The notes: generated from the letters alone by a model not told the origin. A stretch of DNA of 64,000 bases from JAIQGF01 sp051006995 (GCA_051006995.1 JBPCSQ010000034.1:62001-126000), one strand, 5' to 3'; positions 30,763 to 40,902 are shown, numbered from the stretch's first letter. Program-made: numbers and translations.

Positions 30763-31722
30763 ATGGGCTTGATTCGCTCATTGCCATACCCCATCGCGAT
30801 TATCGGCAGTGTGGCTGCGGTTGTAGCCGCCATTCTGGTGTATTCCGTCGGCAGGGCCATCATTTACGCGCGCACGCCCGACCACCGCGAGCGCTATCGG
30901 CTACGCCAAGCCCTGGCGACGATTGTGGCCGTGCTGGCGCTGCTGGCGATTGTCATTCTGTGGGCGCGGCTGCTGCAGCACACGGGGACGTTCCTGGGGC
31001 TGGTCGGCGGAGGACTGGCGATTGCGTTCAAGGAGCCGCTGCTCTCGATTGCCGGCCGCATCGCCATTCTTGCCGGGCACATTTATACCGTTGGGGACCG
31101 CATCGAGGTGGACAAGATCACCGGTGACGTCATTGACGTGGGCTTGTTTTACACGCGCATGATGGAGTTGGGCAACTGGATCGGCGGCGACCAGGCCAGC
31201 GGGCGGATCGTGCAGTTCAGCAATTCCAAGCTCTTCGGCGACACCGTCGTTTACAACTACACCCAGAACTTCGCCTACATCTGGGGCAAAGTGATGCTGC
31301 CGATCACCTATGCCAGCAACATGCAGGCGGCCACCGAGATCCTGCTGGATGCGGGCGGCAAGTACACCCAGGAATTTCTGCAAGGCGCGCAGGCCGAGCT
31401 GGAGAAAATGAAGAATTACTTCCTGGTGCCGAATTTCGAGCTCATGCCGCAGGTGTACGTGCAAGTAAACAGCAACTGGGTACAGCTCACCATGCGCTAC
31501 GTGGTGGATCCGAAGAAGCGGCGGCAGGCAAGCAGCTTCATCTACACCGAGGTTTTTAAAGAGGCGCAGGGACGCGGCGACATCACCATCGCATCGGAAA
31601 CCATGGACGTGGCGGTGCACCAGACGGCGAACGAAAGCTCGTCATCGGACAAGGCAGAAAGCAGCGCTGGCAAGCAGAAAGACGAACGCGAGGAAAGCGC
31701 GCCGGGCGTTAAGGCGGCGTGA
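30763..31722 (+). CDS. MscS-family mechanosensitive channel
   Basis: The 319-residue membrane protein has two N-terminal helices (about residues 8-32 and 49-70) and a pore-lining helix (GTFLGLVGGGLAIAFKEPLLSIAGRIAI, about 75-102, cited in two parts in the family as TM3). The beta domain follows with YTVGDRIEVDKITGDVIDVG and VQFSNSKLFGDTVVYN. The C-terminus from about 288 is a charged, low-complexity tail. MscS-like channels release solutes on hypo-osmotic shock. The gene converges with tatA, with stops three bases apart. Confidence 0.88.
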   Translation: MGLIRSLPYPIAIIGSVAAVVAAILVYSVGRAIIYARTPDHRERYRLRQALATIVAVLALLAIVILWARLLQHTGTFLGLVGGGLAIAFKEPLLSIAGRIAILAGHIYTVGDRIEVDKITGDVIDVGLFYTRMMELGNWIGGDQASGRIVQFSNSKLFGDTVVYNYTQNFAYIWGKVMLPITYASNMQAATEILLDAGGKYTQEFLQGAQAELEKMKNYFLVPNFELMPQVYVQVNSNWVQLTMRYVVDPKKRRQASSFIYTEVFKEAQGRGDITIASETMDVAVHQTANESSSSDKAESSAGKQKDEREESAPGVKAA

Positions 31723-31725
31723 AGC

Positions 31726-31926
31726 TCAGGACTGCTTCGGTTCGGCGGTCTCCTCTTTGGGCTGCTCCGGCGGAGCTTCTTTTTTCGCCTCACCGGAAAT
31801 CGCCGAGCGGAAGCCGCGGATTCCTTCGCCCAGGCCCTTGCCCAGCTCCCCAATCTTGCGCGGGCCGAAGATCAGCAGCGCGATGCCGAAAATCACCAAC
31901 AGTTCCGGAAGACCAAGCTCTCCCAC
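31726..31926 (-). CDS. tatA: Sec-independent translocase subunit TatA
   Basis: The 66-residue protein begins MGELGLPELLVIFGIALLIF, a short N-terminal membrane helix, followed by the FGPRKIGELGKGLGEGIRGF amphipathic helix and a charged tail (KKEAPPEQPKEETAEPKQ). This is the TatA/E pattern. TatA oligomers form the translocation path for folded proteins. The dipeptidase-like and FAD proteins in this window carry Tat signals. tatB and tatC are not in the window. It lies 85 bases downstream of ccmD on the same strand. Confidence 0.93.
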   Translation of the reverse strand: MGELGLPELLVIFGIALLIFGPRKIGELGKGLGEGIRGFRSAISGEAKKEAPPEQPKEETAEPKQS

Positions 31927-32011
31927 AGACCTCTCCCCTACGGAATACCGTTAGTCCTACTGTAGCGCGTTTTGAGCGGGAAAGCGCAACCACAGGCGCC
32001 GAGCCTGAGGA

Positions 32012-32131
32012 TCAGTCCCGATTCAGGTCGTCAATGTCCTGGCGCAGGCGCTGATAGCCCACGGTCAGGATGATGAGATAGACAATGTGAATCGCCCAGG
32101 CAGCGCCATAGGCGGCATAGACCCAGTTCAT
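32012..32131 (-). CDS. ccmD: Haem exporter subunit CcmD
   Basis: The 39-residue single-helix protein is MNWVYAAYGAAWAIHIVYLI then LTVGYQRLRQDIDDL. The N-terminal YxxYxxAW pattern and the basic/acidic C-terminus are those of CcmD, which stabilises release of holo-CcmE from the CcmABCD complex. Its ATG overlaps the ccmC stop (ATGA). A longer frame upstream is antisense-like and rejected. Confidence 0.88.
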   Translation of the reverse strand: MNWVYAAYGAAWAIHIVYLIILTVGYQRLRQDIDDLNRD

Positions 32132-32826
32132 CGCACGCCTCCCGTCGCGCCCGCTACGGCCTTCATGGCGTGCGCTTCCTCCACCTGCTGGCGCAGGCGT
32201 TCGAGGCGGTATCGCAGGTAGATGAACAACCCGGCAAGCGCGAGAAAGGCCACCCAATTCATCAGCAGGGCGTGCATCATGCGCGGATCAATGCCCGAAC
32301 CTTCGCCGCCTCCAATGACCGGCTGCGGATGCTGCGTGCGGAACCAGCGGATCGCCATGTAGACGAACACCACGTCGACGGCGCCGAAAATAGCCAGCAC
32401 CGAGGCCAGCACCGGGTTCTGTCCCGCGGTCGAGTAGCGGCGCAACAGAAGATAACTGACGTAGATCAGCCAGAGGACCAGGGTGGAAGTCAGGCGCGCG
32501 TCCCAAGTCCACCAGATGCCCCAGATTGGCTTCGCCCAGATGGGGCCGGTGACCAGCACGACGGTACAAAAGACGACGCCCACTTCCGCCGTGGTCAGCG
32601 CGAAGGCGTCGGCCTTCGGATTGCGCTTCGCCAGGTACGCGAGCGAGGCGATGAAATTGGCGAAGAAGCAAAGAAACGCGGTCCAGGCCGACGGCACGTG
32701 GTAATAGAAAATGCGCTGCACATCCTTCATCGTCTGCTCCTGCGGTGCGACGATAAGCCCCTGATAGAGCCCGTAGGAGAGCAGCGCGAAGGTAATCAGC
32801 GCAAAGATGGGGAACTTGGATTTCAT
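32128..32826 (-). CDS. ccmC: Haem-handling protein CcmC
   Basis: The 232-residue protein has six transmembrane helices. The tryptophan-rich WWD segment reads KPIWGIWWTWDARLTSTLVL (about residues 100-120) and is flanked by external histidines (FYYHVPSAW and RMMHALLMNW), which coordinate haem. CcmC loads haem on CcmE. The C-terminal tail is longer than usual, with an acidic/Ala-rich end. It overlaps ccmB and ccmD by four bases each. Confidence 0.94.
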   Translation of the reverse strand: MKSKFPIFALITFALLSYGLYQGLIVAPQEQTMKDVQRIFYYHVPSAWTAFLCFFANFIASLAYLAKRNPKADAFALTTAEVGVVFCTVVLVTGPIWAKPIWGIWWTWDARLTSTLVLWLIYVSYLLLRRYSTAGQNPVLASVLAIFGAVDVVFVYMAIRWFRTQHPQPVIGGGEGSGIDPRMMHALLMNWVAFLALAGLFIYLRYRLERLRQQVEEAHAMKAVAGATGGVR

Positions 32827-33533
32827 TCCGCGTTCAGCACGGTCTCAAACAGAAAAAATCCCACGATGGTGAACACTATATCGTAAACCGCCAGGAACAC
32901 GAGCGAGAGGTGGGGCGAGCTTTCGCCGGTCAGAATCGCCGTAGTCGCGGCCACCATGGCCAGCAACGCGGGAATCGAGATGGGAAACAGCAGCAGCGGA
33001 AGCATGACCTCGCGGCTGCGCGTCCGGATGGACATGGCGGCGAAGAATGTTCCGTTCACCACCAGCGCCCATGTCCCCAGCGCCGAGGCAATGGCAATCT
33101 GGTAGGCAGGGCCGACGCTGCGCAAATCATAAAAAACCACGAACAGCGGCGCCATCAGCACTTCGAGCAGGATGACGAAAAGAAAATTCCCAATCGCCTT
33201 GGCCAGGAATAGCGATTCCGCCGGCGCAGGCGAAACGCGATAGGCGTCCAACACCTGGTTGCGTAATTCACGCGCCCAAGTCTGGTTCAGGGCCACGACG
33301 GCGGCGAACAGCAGCGCTACCCAAACCAGGCCGCCGGCGATGCGACGCGATTCTTCAGCATTCAGGTCAAAGGAGAAGCTGAAGATCACCACCACCAGCA
33401 AGGCAAAAAACAGCATGGAGTTAATGGCGTCTTTGGAGCGCCATTCCAGGCGGACGTCTTTGGCCAGGGTGGAGCGCAGAACGTCAAACAATCCGGGAAC
33501 CGGGCGAGGGGGCGCGAGCGCGCGAGTGCTCAT
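32823..33533 (-). CDS. ccmB: Haem exporter permease CcmB
   Basis: The 236-residue protein has six hydrophobic helices. LRSTLAKDVRLEWRSKDAIN at the N-terminus and NQTWARELRNQVLDAYRVSP (about residues 88-107) are CcmB signatures. CcmB is the membrane part of the ABC complex with CcmA that powers release of holo-CcmE. It overlaps ccmA and ccmC by four bases. Confidence 0.93.
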   Translation of the reverse strand: MSTRALAPPRPVPGLFDVLRSTLAKDVRLEWRSKDAINSMLFFALLVVVIFSFSFDLNAEESRRIAGGLVWVALLFAAVVALNQTWARELRNQVLDAYRVSPAPAESLFLAKAIGNFLFVILLEVLMAPLFVVFYDLRSVGPAYQIAIASALGTWALVVNGTFFAAMSIRTRSREVMLPLLLFPISIPALLAMVAATTAILTGESSPHLSLVFLAVYDIVFTIVGFFLFETVLNAE

Positions 33534-34228
33534 GTGCGCACCGCCATAGATTCGCGCGCCGGCTTGCGCCCCGTAATCTGCCCCGCTTCCATCAGCACGG
33601 ACTCATCCGCCGTGCTTTCCAACAACCCAGGCTGGTGGGTCACCACAAAAATGGTTTTGCCGGAATCGCGCATTTCGCCCAGCAGGCGCACCATCGCGCG
33701 CGCCGATACGATGTCCACGTTGGAGAACGGCTCATCGAGCAGCAGGATGGTGGGATCGTTCAGGATGGCGCGCGCCAGCGAGAGCCGCTGCCGCATGCCC
33801 TGGGAATACTGCCCGACGCGGCGCTTCAACTCGGGATCGAGAGCTACGGCACGCATAACCTCGCTGCAATGCGGACTGGAGTTGATGGCGTACAGGCCGG
33901 CGAAATAGCGCAGGTTCTCCATGCCATCCAGTTCGTCGTAAAGCAATGGGGCGTGCGCCATGTAGCCGATCTGAGCAGCGGCCGAGCGCAGCCGCGCCGT
34001 TCCGAACACGCGGACTTCGCCTCGGGTGGGGCGCAGCAGCCCGGCAATGACGCGCAACAGCGTGGACTTCCCTGCCCCGTTGTCGCCGAGCACAACGTAA
34101 AGGCGTCCCGGCGCGAACTCAGCCGTGACATTGCGCAGCGCGGCAAATCGGCCGTAGAGCTTGGTGATCTCGCTCAGTACGACGGCGGGCACGGATTGGC
34201 TGCCGGCGGAAGGTGGGGAGACGCTCAC
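33530..34228 (-). CDS. ccmA: Haem exporter ATPase CcmA
   Basis: The 232-residue ABC ATPase has Walker A GDNGAGKST (residues 48-56), signature region YSQGMRQRLSLARA, Walker B ILLLDEPFSNVD and the switch histidine in FVVTHQPG. Placement between ccmE and ccmB with four-base overlaps fixes it as CcmA and not a general exporter. ATP hydrolysis by CcmAB frees haem-loaded CcmE from CcmC. Confidence 0.94.
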   Translation of the reverse strand: MSVSPPSAGSQSVPAVVLSEITKLYGRFAALRNVTAEFAPGRLYVVLGDNGAGKSTLLRVIAGLLRPTRGEVRVFGTARLRSAAAQIGYMAHAPLLYDELDGMENLRYFAGLYAINSSPHCSEVMRAVALDPELKRRVGQYSQGMRQRLSLARAILNDPTILLLDEPFSNVDIVSARAMVRLLGEMRDSGKTIFVVTHQPGLLESTADESVLMEAGQITGRKPARESMAVRT

Positions 34229-34704
34229 TGCGAAAGCGATTTTACAGGAGCTGCGGCCTCTGCTTTCTGCAAAGGCTTGGCGGGCGCGCTGGTGGGTTGC
34301 GCCTCCGGGGCAGGCGCGTACTTAGAGGCGCACTTGGCCTGGAGCTGGTTGGCATGGAAGACGCCATCGCGGCCGAAGCGGCCTTCCGCCATGGCCTGTG
34401 ACTCGTCCTTGAAAGTGTCGGGGGGAGCTTCGGTGCCGGTGTAGACGACCGGCAGGGTCATGTCGTTCTCTTTGAGCGCGAATTCCACGCGCGAGCCCTG
34501 GCGCTTGATGGAGCCGGGAACGACGTTGCCGGCGACGCGCAACCGCTTGCTGTAGCGGCTGTCGTTCATGTCGCGCAGTTCCTTGATGGTGACGTAATAA
34601 CTCTTGCTGTCCTGTACTCCGGTGAAAGCCAGGTAGCCGAGCGACGCCACCACGACCGCGATCGCAACGCCAAATTTCAGGTATTTCCGATTGTGCTCCG
34701 ACAT
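34225..34704 (-). CDS. ccmE: Haem chaperone CcmE, CxxxY type
   Basis: The 159-residue periplasmic protein is anchored by a single N-terminal helix (about residues 9-27). The start is the ATG at 34704, giving MSEHNRKYLKFGV; an upstream TTG at 34749 is less likely. RLRVAGNVVPGSI and VYTGTEAPPDTFKDESQAMAEG are CcmE landmarks. The haem-attachment motif is AKCASKY, cysteine 125 and tyrosine 129, where the classical proteins have HxxxY. The CxxxY form is known from archaea and sulphate reducers, where it accompanies a System I variant. The tail is rich in Pro/Ala. First gene of ccmEABCD; ccmF, ccmG and ccmH are not in the window. Confidence 0.93.
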   Translation of the reverse strand: MSEHNRKYLKFGVAIAVVVASLGYLAFTGVQDSKSYYVTIKELRDMNDSRYSKRLRVAGNVVPGSIKRQGSRVEFALKENDMTLPVVYTGTEAPPDTFKDESQAMAEGRFGRDGVFHANQLQAKCASKYAPAPEAQPTSAPAKPLQKAEAAAPVKSLSQ

Positions 34705-34863
34705 ATTTCCCACGGCTGAAACTTTAGTCCCGGGCGCAACTCCGGTCAACCTTACAGGATGCAGTGATTTGCCTCACAGGTGCATGGAATCTGAGCCCGG
34801 TGGTCCGAGGATGAAATTGTGAAGGGTATAATGTAGGTTTTGGGTAATGGGAGCGAACAGGCG

Positions 34864-36324
<1,461 letters not shown>

Positions 36325-36351
36325 GCTGCAGGCTACGGGCTGCAGGCTTAG
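36325..36351. repeat. GGCTGCAGGCT-type short tandem repeat
   Basis: GGCTGCAGGCTACGGGCTGC followed by AGGCT. Similar AGCCTG/GCAGGCT strings occur at about 21655-21692 and 36436-36476, always intergenic or at gene ends. Confidence 0.45.
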
Positions 36352-36356
36352 ACAAG

Positions 36357-36386
36357 GCCGCGTGAAAACACGCGGCTTTTTGTTTT
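36357..36386 (+). terminator. Rho-independent terminator of thiC
   Basis: GCCGCGTG (36357-36364), AAAA loop, CACGCGGC (36369-36376), then TTTTTGTTTT. A perfect 8-base stem and T tract, 33 bases after the thiC stop. Confidence 0.92.
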
Positions 36387-36477
36387 CAGTTTATTTTCCG
36401 GCAGCCCGCAGCGTGCGGAATTACGAAATCGAAGGCTGTTGCCCGAAGCCTGTCGTCTGTTGTCCGTAGCCCGTTTC

Positions 36478-37908
36478 TCAGTCCTGGTCCGAATAGTGGC
36501 GAACGCCGGCGCTGTTCGGCGTGGTTTGTGCCCGCTGGTTGCGTGAGGTTGGAGCGTGTCGAACAACCACCTCATCTTCCGCAACAATCTCGTTTCCATT
36601 TCGAGGGCGGCGCGCGCGCGGCATGGGCACCGCAGGACTCGGCTTGCTCGGCGATACCGCCTTGGGCGCCACAGGCGCGCTGGTGAATTTCGCCGGCCGT
36701 GATGCCTGCGGATTTGCAATCGCGCTTGCCGGGCCAAATGGAACTTTCTGCTGAGCGCCATTTTTGAGCACCGTATCCGGCAACGGCGAGCTTGGGCGGA
36801 CGCTCAGAATGATTCCAAATGCCAGCATCGCCGCCAGCGCCACAATGGAGGCCAGGAATGCAGCTCGCTGCCACTGTTTCTCCCGCGGGGTCGCGATTCG
36901 CCGCGCCGCGTATGCGGCGGCAGGAATCATTTGCGGACGAACCGCATTCTGCCTGTTCTGCCGCATGGAAATCGGCACGGGTACGGGGACCGGCTGCTCC
37001 GCTTGTTCTTCACGGCGCTGGCGTTCCCCCTCGGCGGCGCGCTGAGCTTCCTGCATTTGCCGCTGCCGAACTTGTTCGCCTTCGATGACGGCGAGCCGCT
37101 GCTGCTCCTGCTCTTCTTCCCGGACACGCTGCGCTCGCGCCGCCGCTTCCTGGGCCATCTGCTCGCGCAGCAGGTTTTCGCGTGCAGCTCTCTCGGCGGC
37201 TTGCCGGGCACTTTCTTCGTGGGTAATGCGGTCACGTTCGGCCCGTTCGGCAGCCTCGCGCGCCATCTGTTCTCGCATCAGACGCATCTGCTCGGCAGCC
37301 TCGCGCTCGCGCTTCGCCCTGGCGCGCTCCTTCTCCTCGGCGAGACGCTGTAACTGCAGCTCTTGCCGGCGGTGGCTCTCCTCGCGCTCCGCATATCGCC
37401 GCTCCTCGCCGAGCCGGCGCAATTCGGCCGCCTCTGCCCGGCGTTGCCGAAACTGATTCCATCGGGCGGCAATGCGCTCACCCATGGAGGCTACGCTCTC
37501 GCCGATTCCCTGACGCGCGTCGGTAAACGCTTCTCCTACATCCTCGAGCGTCTGGCCGAAGCGGCTGCCGGCGGAGGCCGAACCGGGCGCGTCATTCGCA
37601 GTTTGTTTTGCGCGCGCGCGGCTTTCAGCCGGCACTCCGGGCGCCGGCTCACCGTCTGATGGAATCACGCCGGGAGCGACGAAGATTTCGGTGTCGCCAT
37701 CGGCTGCGAAATGGGCAGCCGCTTCGAGGGCATGGCTGGTTGAAACGAGATTCAGATCAATGAGCAGGTCAGCAGCGTCGTCGGCCGCAGTGTGGAGCTG
37801 CGCCACGTCCACGTCGTAGCCGCCGGCGCGGAGTTCCGCGACGAGATCCCGAACTTCGTTGGCATCGCTGGTGACTGGCTGGCGGATGATAATTCGCGCG
37901 ACAGGCAT
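36478..37908 (-). CDS. Coiled-coil membrane protein with N-terminal alpha/beta domain
   Basis: The 476-residue protein starts at the ATG at 37908, with GAGGAC upstream; a longer frame to 37974 lacks support. Residues 1-80 (MPVARIIIRQPVTSDANEV ... DIDLNL region, ending in HFAADGDTEIFV) look like a small alpha/beta domain. Residues about 160-315 are a long, highly charged coiled coil (EERRYAEREESHRRQELQLQ and similar). One hydrophobic helix follows at about 350-371 (AAFLASIVALAAMLAFGIIL). The C-terminus is Pro/Ala/Lys-rich. The layout recalls TolA-like or ATPase-stator spacers but no family is recognised. Function unknown. Confidence 0.7.
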   Translation of the reverse strand: MPVARIIIRQPVTSDANEVRDLVAELRAGGYDVDVAQLHTAADDAADLLIDLNLVSTSHALEAAAHFAADGDTEIFVAPGVIPSDGEPAPGVPAESRARAKQTANDAPGSASAGSRFGQTLEDVGEAFTDARQGIGESVASMGERIAARWNQFRQRRAEAAELRRLGEERRYAEREESHRRQELQLQRLAEEKERARAKREREAAEQMRLMREQMAREAAERAERDRITHEESARQAAERAARENLLREQMAQEAAARAQRVREEEQEQQRLAVIEGEQVRQRQMQEAQRAAEGERQRREEQAEQPVPVPVPISMRQNRQNAVRPQMIPAAAYAARRIATPREKQWQRAAFLASIVALAAMLAFGIILSVRPSSPLPDTVLKNGAQQKVPFGPASAIANPQASRPAKFTSAPVAPKAVSPSKPSPAVPMPRARRPRNGNEIVAEDEVVVRHAPTSRNQRAQTTPNSAGVRHYSDQD

Positions 37909-38026
37909 GCGCAGTCCTCGGCTCAAATTCCGACAAGTGGCGACGGACAATATTGGGCTTGTATTTAGACGCAAGTAGCGGCAGCCGGGTGGCCAGAAAA
38001 GGAAGGCAGGAGAGAGAGCCGAAACC

Positions 38027-38230
38027 TCAGTTGGAGCGCGCGAATTCCATCCCCTCGGCAGTCTGCATCCCGGTGATGATCATCGCCCGGTACTGCACCT
38101 CGAGGTAGGCCTTCAGGATTTCAATGTAGAGGTATTCGCGTTCCTGCGGCGAACTGCAATCGGTGCGCAGAATGTCCAGTTGCAGGTAGCGCTCGTGCGC
38201 CGAAATGAAGCTTTGGATCGCCGTGTCCAT
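38027..38230 (-). CDS. Small conserved-looking helical protein
   Basis: The 67-residue predicted all-helical acidic/amphipathic protein begins MDTAIQSFISAHERYLQLDI and continues ILKAYLEVQYRAMIITGMQT. No signal peptide or membrane helix. It lies between the coiled-coil gene and the transketolase operon, all on the minus strand. Third-position GC and a clean start-stop frame support coding. Function unknown. Confidence 0.55.
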   Translation of the reverse strand: MDTAIQSFISAHERYLQLDILRTDCSSPQEREYLYIEILKAYLEVQYRAMIITGMQTAEGMEFARSN

Positions 38231-38339
38231 GGCGTTGCATTGTGCTAGTTACCTTCCAGGGACGGAATACTGATTAAACCTTAGAAACGGCAAATCAAAG
38301 GCAGGAGAAGAATTGAACCATCAGTGGAGCTGCCGGGTC

Positions 38340-39305
38340 TTACTTGCGCTTGATCACGCGTTTCACGGCTTCCACGATGTACGGCGCGGTGAGACCGCAT
38401 TTTTCCATCAGTTGATCGGGCGTGGCCGATTCGGCATAGGTGTTGCGAATGCCAACAAATTCCATCGGCACAGGCTGGGACGATGCTGCCGACTTCGCTA
38501 CTTGGCTGCCCAACCCGCCATCCAGCAGGTGCTCTTCCGCAGTGACGATGGCGCCACAGTCGCGTGCTGCCTGCGCCACCGCCGCGTCGTCCAGCGGCTT
38601 CACCGTGTGCATGTCGAGCACCCGGGTGGAAATGCCTTCTTCCTCCAGCTGAGCCTGAGCCTGGAGGGCGTATCCGACTTCCAAGCCGCACGCGACAATT
38701 GCTGCGTCGCGGCCATCGCCGTGCACCACGGCCTTGCCGATCTCAAACTTCTGCTCGGCGCTATAGATCACCGGCGCTTTAGGCCGGCCGGTGCGCATGT
38801 AGCACGGCCCTTGGTGCTCGGCCATGCGGTGCACCAGAGCGCGGGCACAGAATTCGTCCGAGGGAATCAGCACGACGAAACCGGCCAGGCCGCAGGCCAG
38901 CGCGATGTCCTCCACCGCCATCTGGCTGGGACCGTCTTCGCCGATGGAGATGCCGCCATGCGAGCCGACAAACTTGGCATTCACGCCCGGGTAGGCCACC
39001 GACATGCGTAACTGGTCGTAGCCCTTGTCCATGAGGAAGACCGCGAACGACGAGGCGAACGGGATTTTGCCGGTCAGCGCCAAACCGCCGGCCATGCCGA
39101 CCATGTTGGCTTCGGCAATCCCGACGGTGAAAAACCGGTCGGGAAACTCCTTGCCGAACTTCGCGCTGTAGGTGGACTTCGCCAAATCGGCGTCCAGCGC
39201 CACTACGTTGGGATTCGCGCGCCCCAGCTCCACCAGCGCCTGGCCGTAAGCTTCGCGGGTAGCCGCGCCCATCTTCAGCTCGAATTTCGCGCTCGTGCTC
39301 TTCAA
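38340..39305 (-). CDS. Transketolase, C-terminal subunit (split enzyme)
   Basis: The 321-residue protein starts at a TTG at 39305 that overlaps the TGA of the N-terminal subunit (TTGA) and has GGAGG seven bases upstream. It carries the pyrimidine-binding and C-terminal domains: FTVGIAEANMVGMAGGLALT with the catalytic Glu, then SHGGISIGEDGPSQMAVEDI and LIPSDEFCARALVHRM. The last 120 residues form the transketolase C domain, ending AVKRVIKRK. With the next gene it makes a heterodimeric transketolase for the pentose phosphate pathway. Split forms are known in archaea, Firmicutes and Acidobacteriota. Confidence 0.93.
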   Translation of the reverse strand: MKSTSAKFELKMGAATREAYGQALVELGRANPNVVALDADLAKSTYSAKFGKEFPDRFFTVGIAEANMVGMAGGLALTGKIPFASSFAVFLMDKGYDQLRMSVAYPGVNAKFVGSHGGISIGEDGPSQMAVEDIALACGLAGFVVLIPSDEFCARALVHRMAEHQGPCYMRTGRPKAPVIYSAEQKFEIGKAVVHGDGRDAAIVACGLEVGYALQAQAQLEEEGISTRVLDMHTVKPLDDAAVAQAARDCGAIVTAEEHLLDGGLGSQVAKSAASSQPVPMEFVGIRNTYAESATPDQLMEKCGLTAPYIVEAVKRVIKRK

Positions 39306-40138
39306 CGCTGCGCCTCCAGTTCCTTTAGCGCCGCCTCCACCTGGTCCTTCTTGGGCGCCACGCCGTGCCACTCCGGATTGTTCTCCATGAACGAAACACC
39401 TTTGCCCTTAGTGGTGTTGGCGATCACCGCCGTCGGACGGCTGGTCACGCCGCTGCGCGCTCGCTGCAACGCGCCCACGCACTGCTCCAGGTCGTGACCG
39501 TCAATCTCAATCACGTTGAAATTGAAACCGCGGAACTTATCGGCCAGGGGCGCCGGATCGAGGATGTCGGTGAGGAATCCGTCGAGCTGCTGCTTGTTGT
39601 AGTCGACGATGACGGTCAGGTTCGACAGCTTGTGGAAGCCCGCGTACATGGCCGCTTCCCAGATCTGACCTTCCTGGATCTCGCCATCCCCGACCATGAC
39701 AAAGGTGTGCCAGTCGCGCCTGTCCATGCGCGCCGCCAGCGCCATGCCGATGCCGATGGAGATTCCCTGCCCGAGCGAGCCGGTCGAAGCCTCCAGGATC
39801 GGCAGCATGCGCTTGTCGGGATGGCCTTGCAGCGGCGACCCCAGCTTGCGCAGCGTCGGCAGCAGCGCCGGATCCAGATACCCGGCCTCTGCCAGGGTCG
39901 CGTACAGCACCGGCACGCCATGTCCTTTGGAGAGAACGAAGCGATCGCGATCGGGCCACTCGGGCCGGTGGACGTCGTGCCGCAGCACGCGGAAATACAG
40001 CGCGACCAGCAACTCCACGGCGGAGAGCGAGCCTCCAGGGTGGCCGCTGCCGGCGGCGCCGATCATTTTCACGATGTCAATGCGAATGCGGTTGGCGACC
40101 TGCTTCAGGTCAGTGAGGGACTCCACCACGGCGCTCAT
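39302..40138 (-). CDS. Transketolase, N-terminal subunit (split enzyme)
   Basis: The 278-residue thiamine-diphosphate-binding half has IGAAGSGHPGGSLSAVELL (substrate/TPP histidine), FVLSKGHGVPVLYATLAEAG and VMVGDGEIQEGQIWEAAM, the GDG...N TPP motif completed by VIVDYNKQQLDG. Together with the downstream coupled C-terminal subunit it forms a full transketolase. Its ATG overlaps the stop of the GAF gene (ATGA), so the three genes are one operon. Confidence 0.94.
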   Translation of the reverse strand: MSAVVESLTDLKQVANRIRIDIVKMIGAAGSGHPGGSLSAVELLVALYFRVLRHDVHRPEWPDRDRFVLSKGHGVPVLYATLAEAGYLDPALLPTLRKLGSPLQGHPDKRMLPILEASTGSLGQGISIGIGMALAARMDRRDWHTFVMVGDGEIQEGQIWEAAMYAGFHKLSNLTVIVDYNKQQLDGFLTDILDPAPLADKFRGFNFNVIEIDGHDLEQCVGALQRARSGVTSRPTAVIANTTKGKGVSFMENNPEWHGVAPKKDQVEAALKELEAQR

Positions 40139-40773
40139 GAACGGGCTTTTTCTCCTGCGGCGGCGCGCATCGGCCCTCGCGCGGCTTCAGCACTGGGTTG
40201 TTTTGCGGGAGGTGGCGGCGTGGCCTGCGCCTCACGCGCTTTCATCAACAGGTATTTCCCATGGCCGCTGAGAAAACGCGCCAGCGAGTACGCGACTTTC
40301 TTCAGCAGCACGTGCTCCTGGTAACTGATTCCGTTGAGGTGATCGCTCTCGACATCCACCACGCCCAGCACGTGCGCGCCGATCTTGATCGGGATCACCG
40401 CCTCGGAGCGCGTTTCCTTATGAATTTCGCGATATCGCTTTTCCTTACTGACGTCGGGAACAATGATGGACTGCCCGCTCGCTGCAACGCCGCCGACCAG
40501 CGCCTCGCCCAGCTTCATGCTCTCGCACGAGGACTCCGGCCCGGCGGAGGCGACGCGCCACACGCGCTCGCCAACATTGAGGTAAATAGTGACGGCAAGA
40601 AACTGGCGCCCGCTACGCAGGAGGCGGGCAATGTCATCCAGTGGCGACTGGCCCAGCGGACCGCCGCGCATTTCCCGCAGCGACCGCCGGCCGCGCGGAC
40701 TCAGGCGCGACTTGGGCGCGAGCGCCTGCTCGACTCCTTCGAGCAGCTCACGTGCAGACCTATAGGTTTTCAC
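40135..40773 (-). CDS. GAF domain protein
   Basis: The 212-residue protein has a GAF domain at about residues 40-170: FLAVTIYLNVGERVWRVAS, LGEALVGGVAASGQSIIVPD, VSKEKRYREIHKETRSEAV and PIKIGAHVLGVVDVESDHLN. GAF domains sense small molecules or redox state. The N-terminal 35 residues are basic and Ser/Arg-rich; the C-terminus is Pro/Ala-rich. There is no output domain. It is the first gene of the transketolase operon, which hints at metabolic sensing, but that is inference. Confidence 0.82.
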   Translation of the reverse strand: MKTYRSARELLEGVEQALAPKSRLSPRGRRSLREMRGGPLGQSPLDDIARLLRSGRQFLAVTIYLNVGERVWRVASAGPESSCESMKLGEALVGGVAASGQSIIVPDVSKEKRYREIHKETRSEAVIPIKIGAHVLGVVDVESDHLNGISYQEHVLLKKVAYSLARFLSGHGKYLLMKAREAQATPPPPAKQPSAEAARGPMRAAAGEKARS

Positions 40774-40902
40774 GGCAAGTACCCGGACGAAAGGGATGGC
40801 CTAAGTCTATCGGGGCAGAATGGCGCGGTCAATGAATAGACAACAGCGAAAGGCCAGCGTCGGCAGTTGTGCCCTCTATGGTTAATTTGCTCGCTGCTGC
40901 GC

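Noticed and set aside
34750..34863. TPP riboswitch upstream of thiC
   Set aside because: Only a CTGAG string is present. The conserved CTGAGA...ACCC and CTGATCTGGATAATGCCAGCG-like parts are absent.
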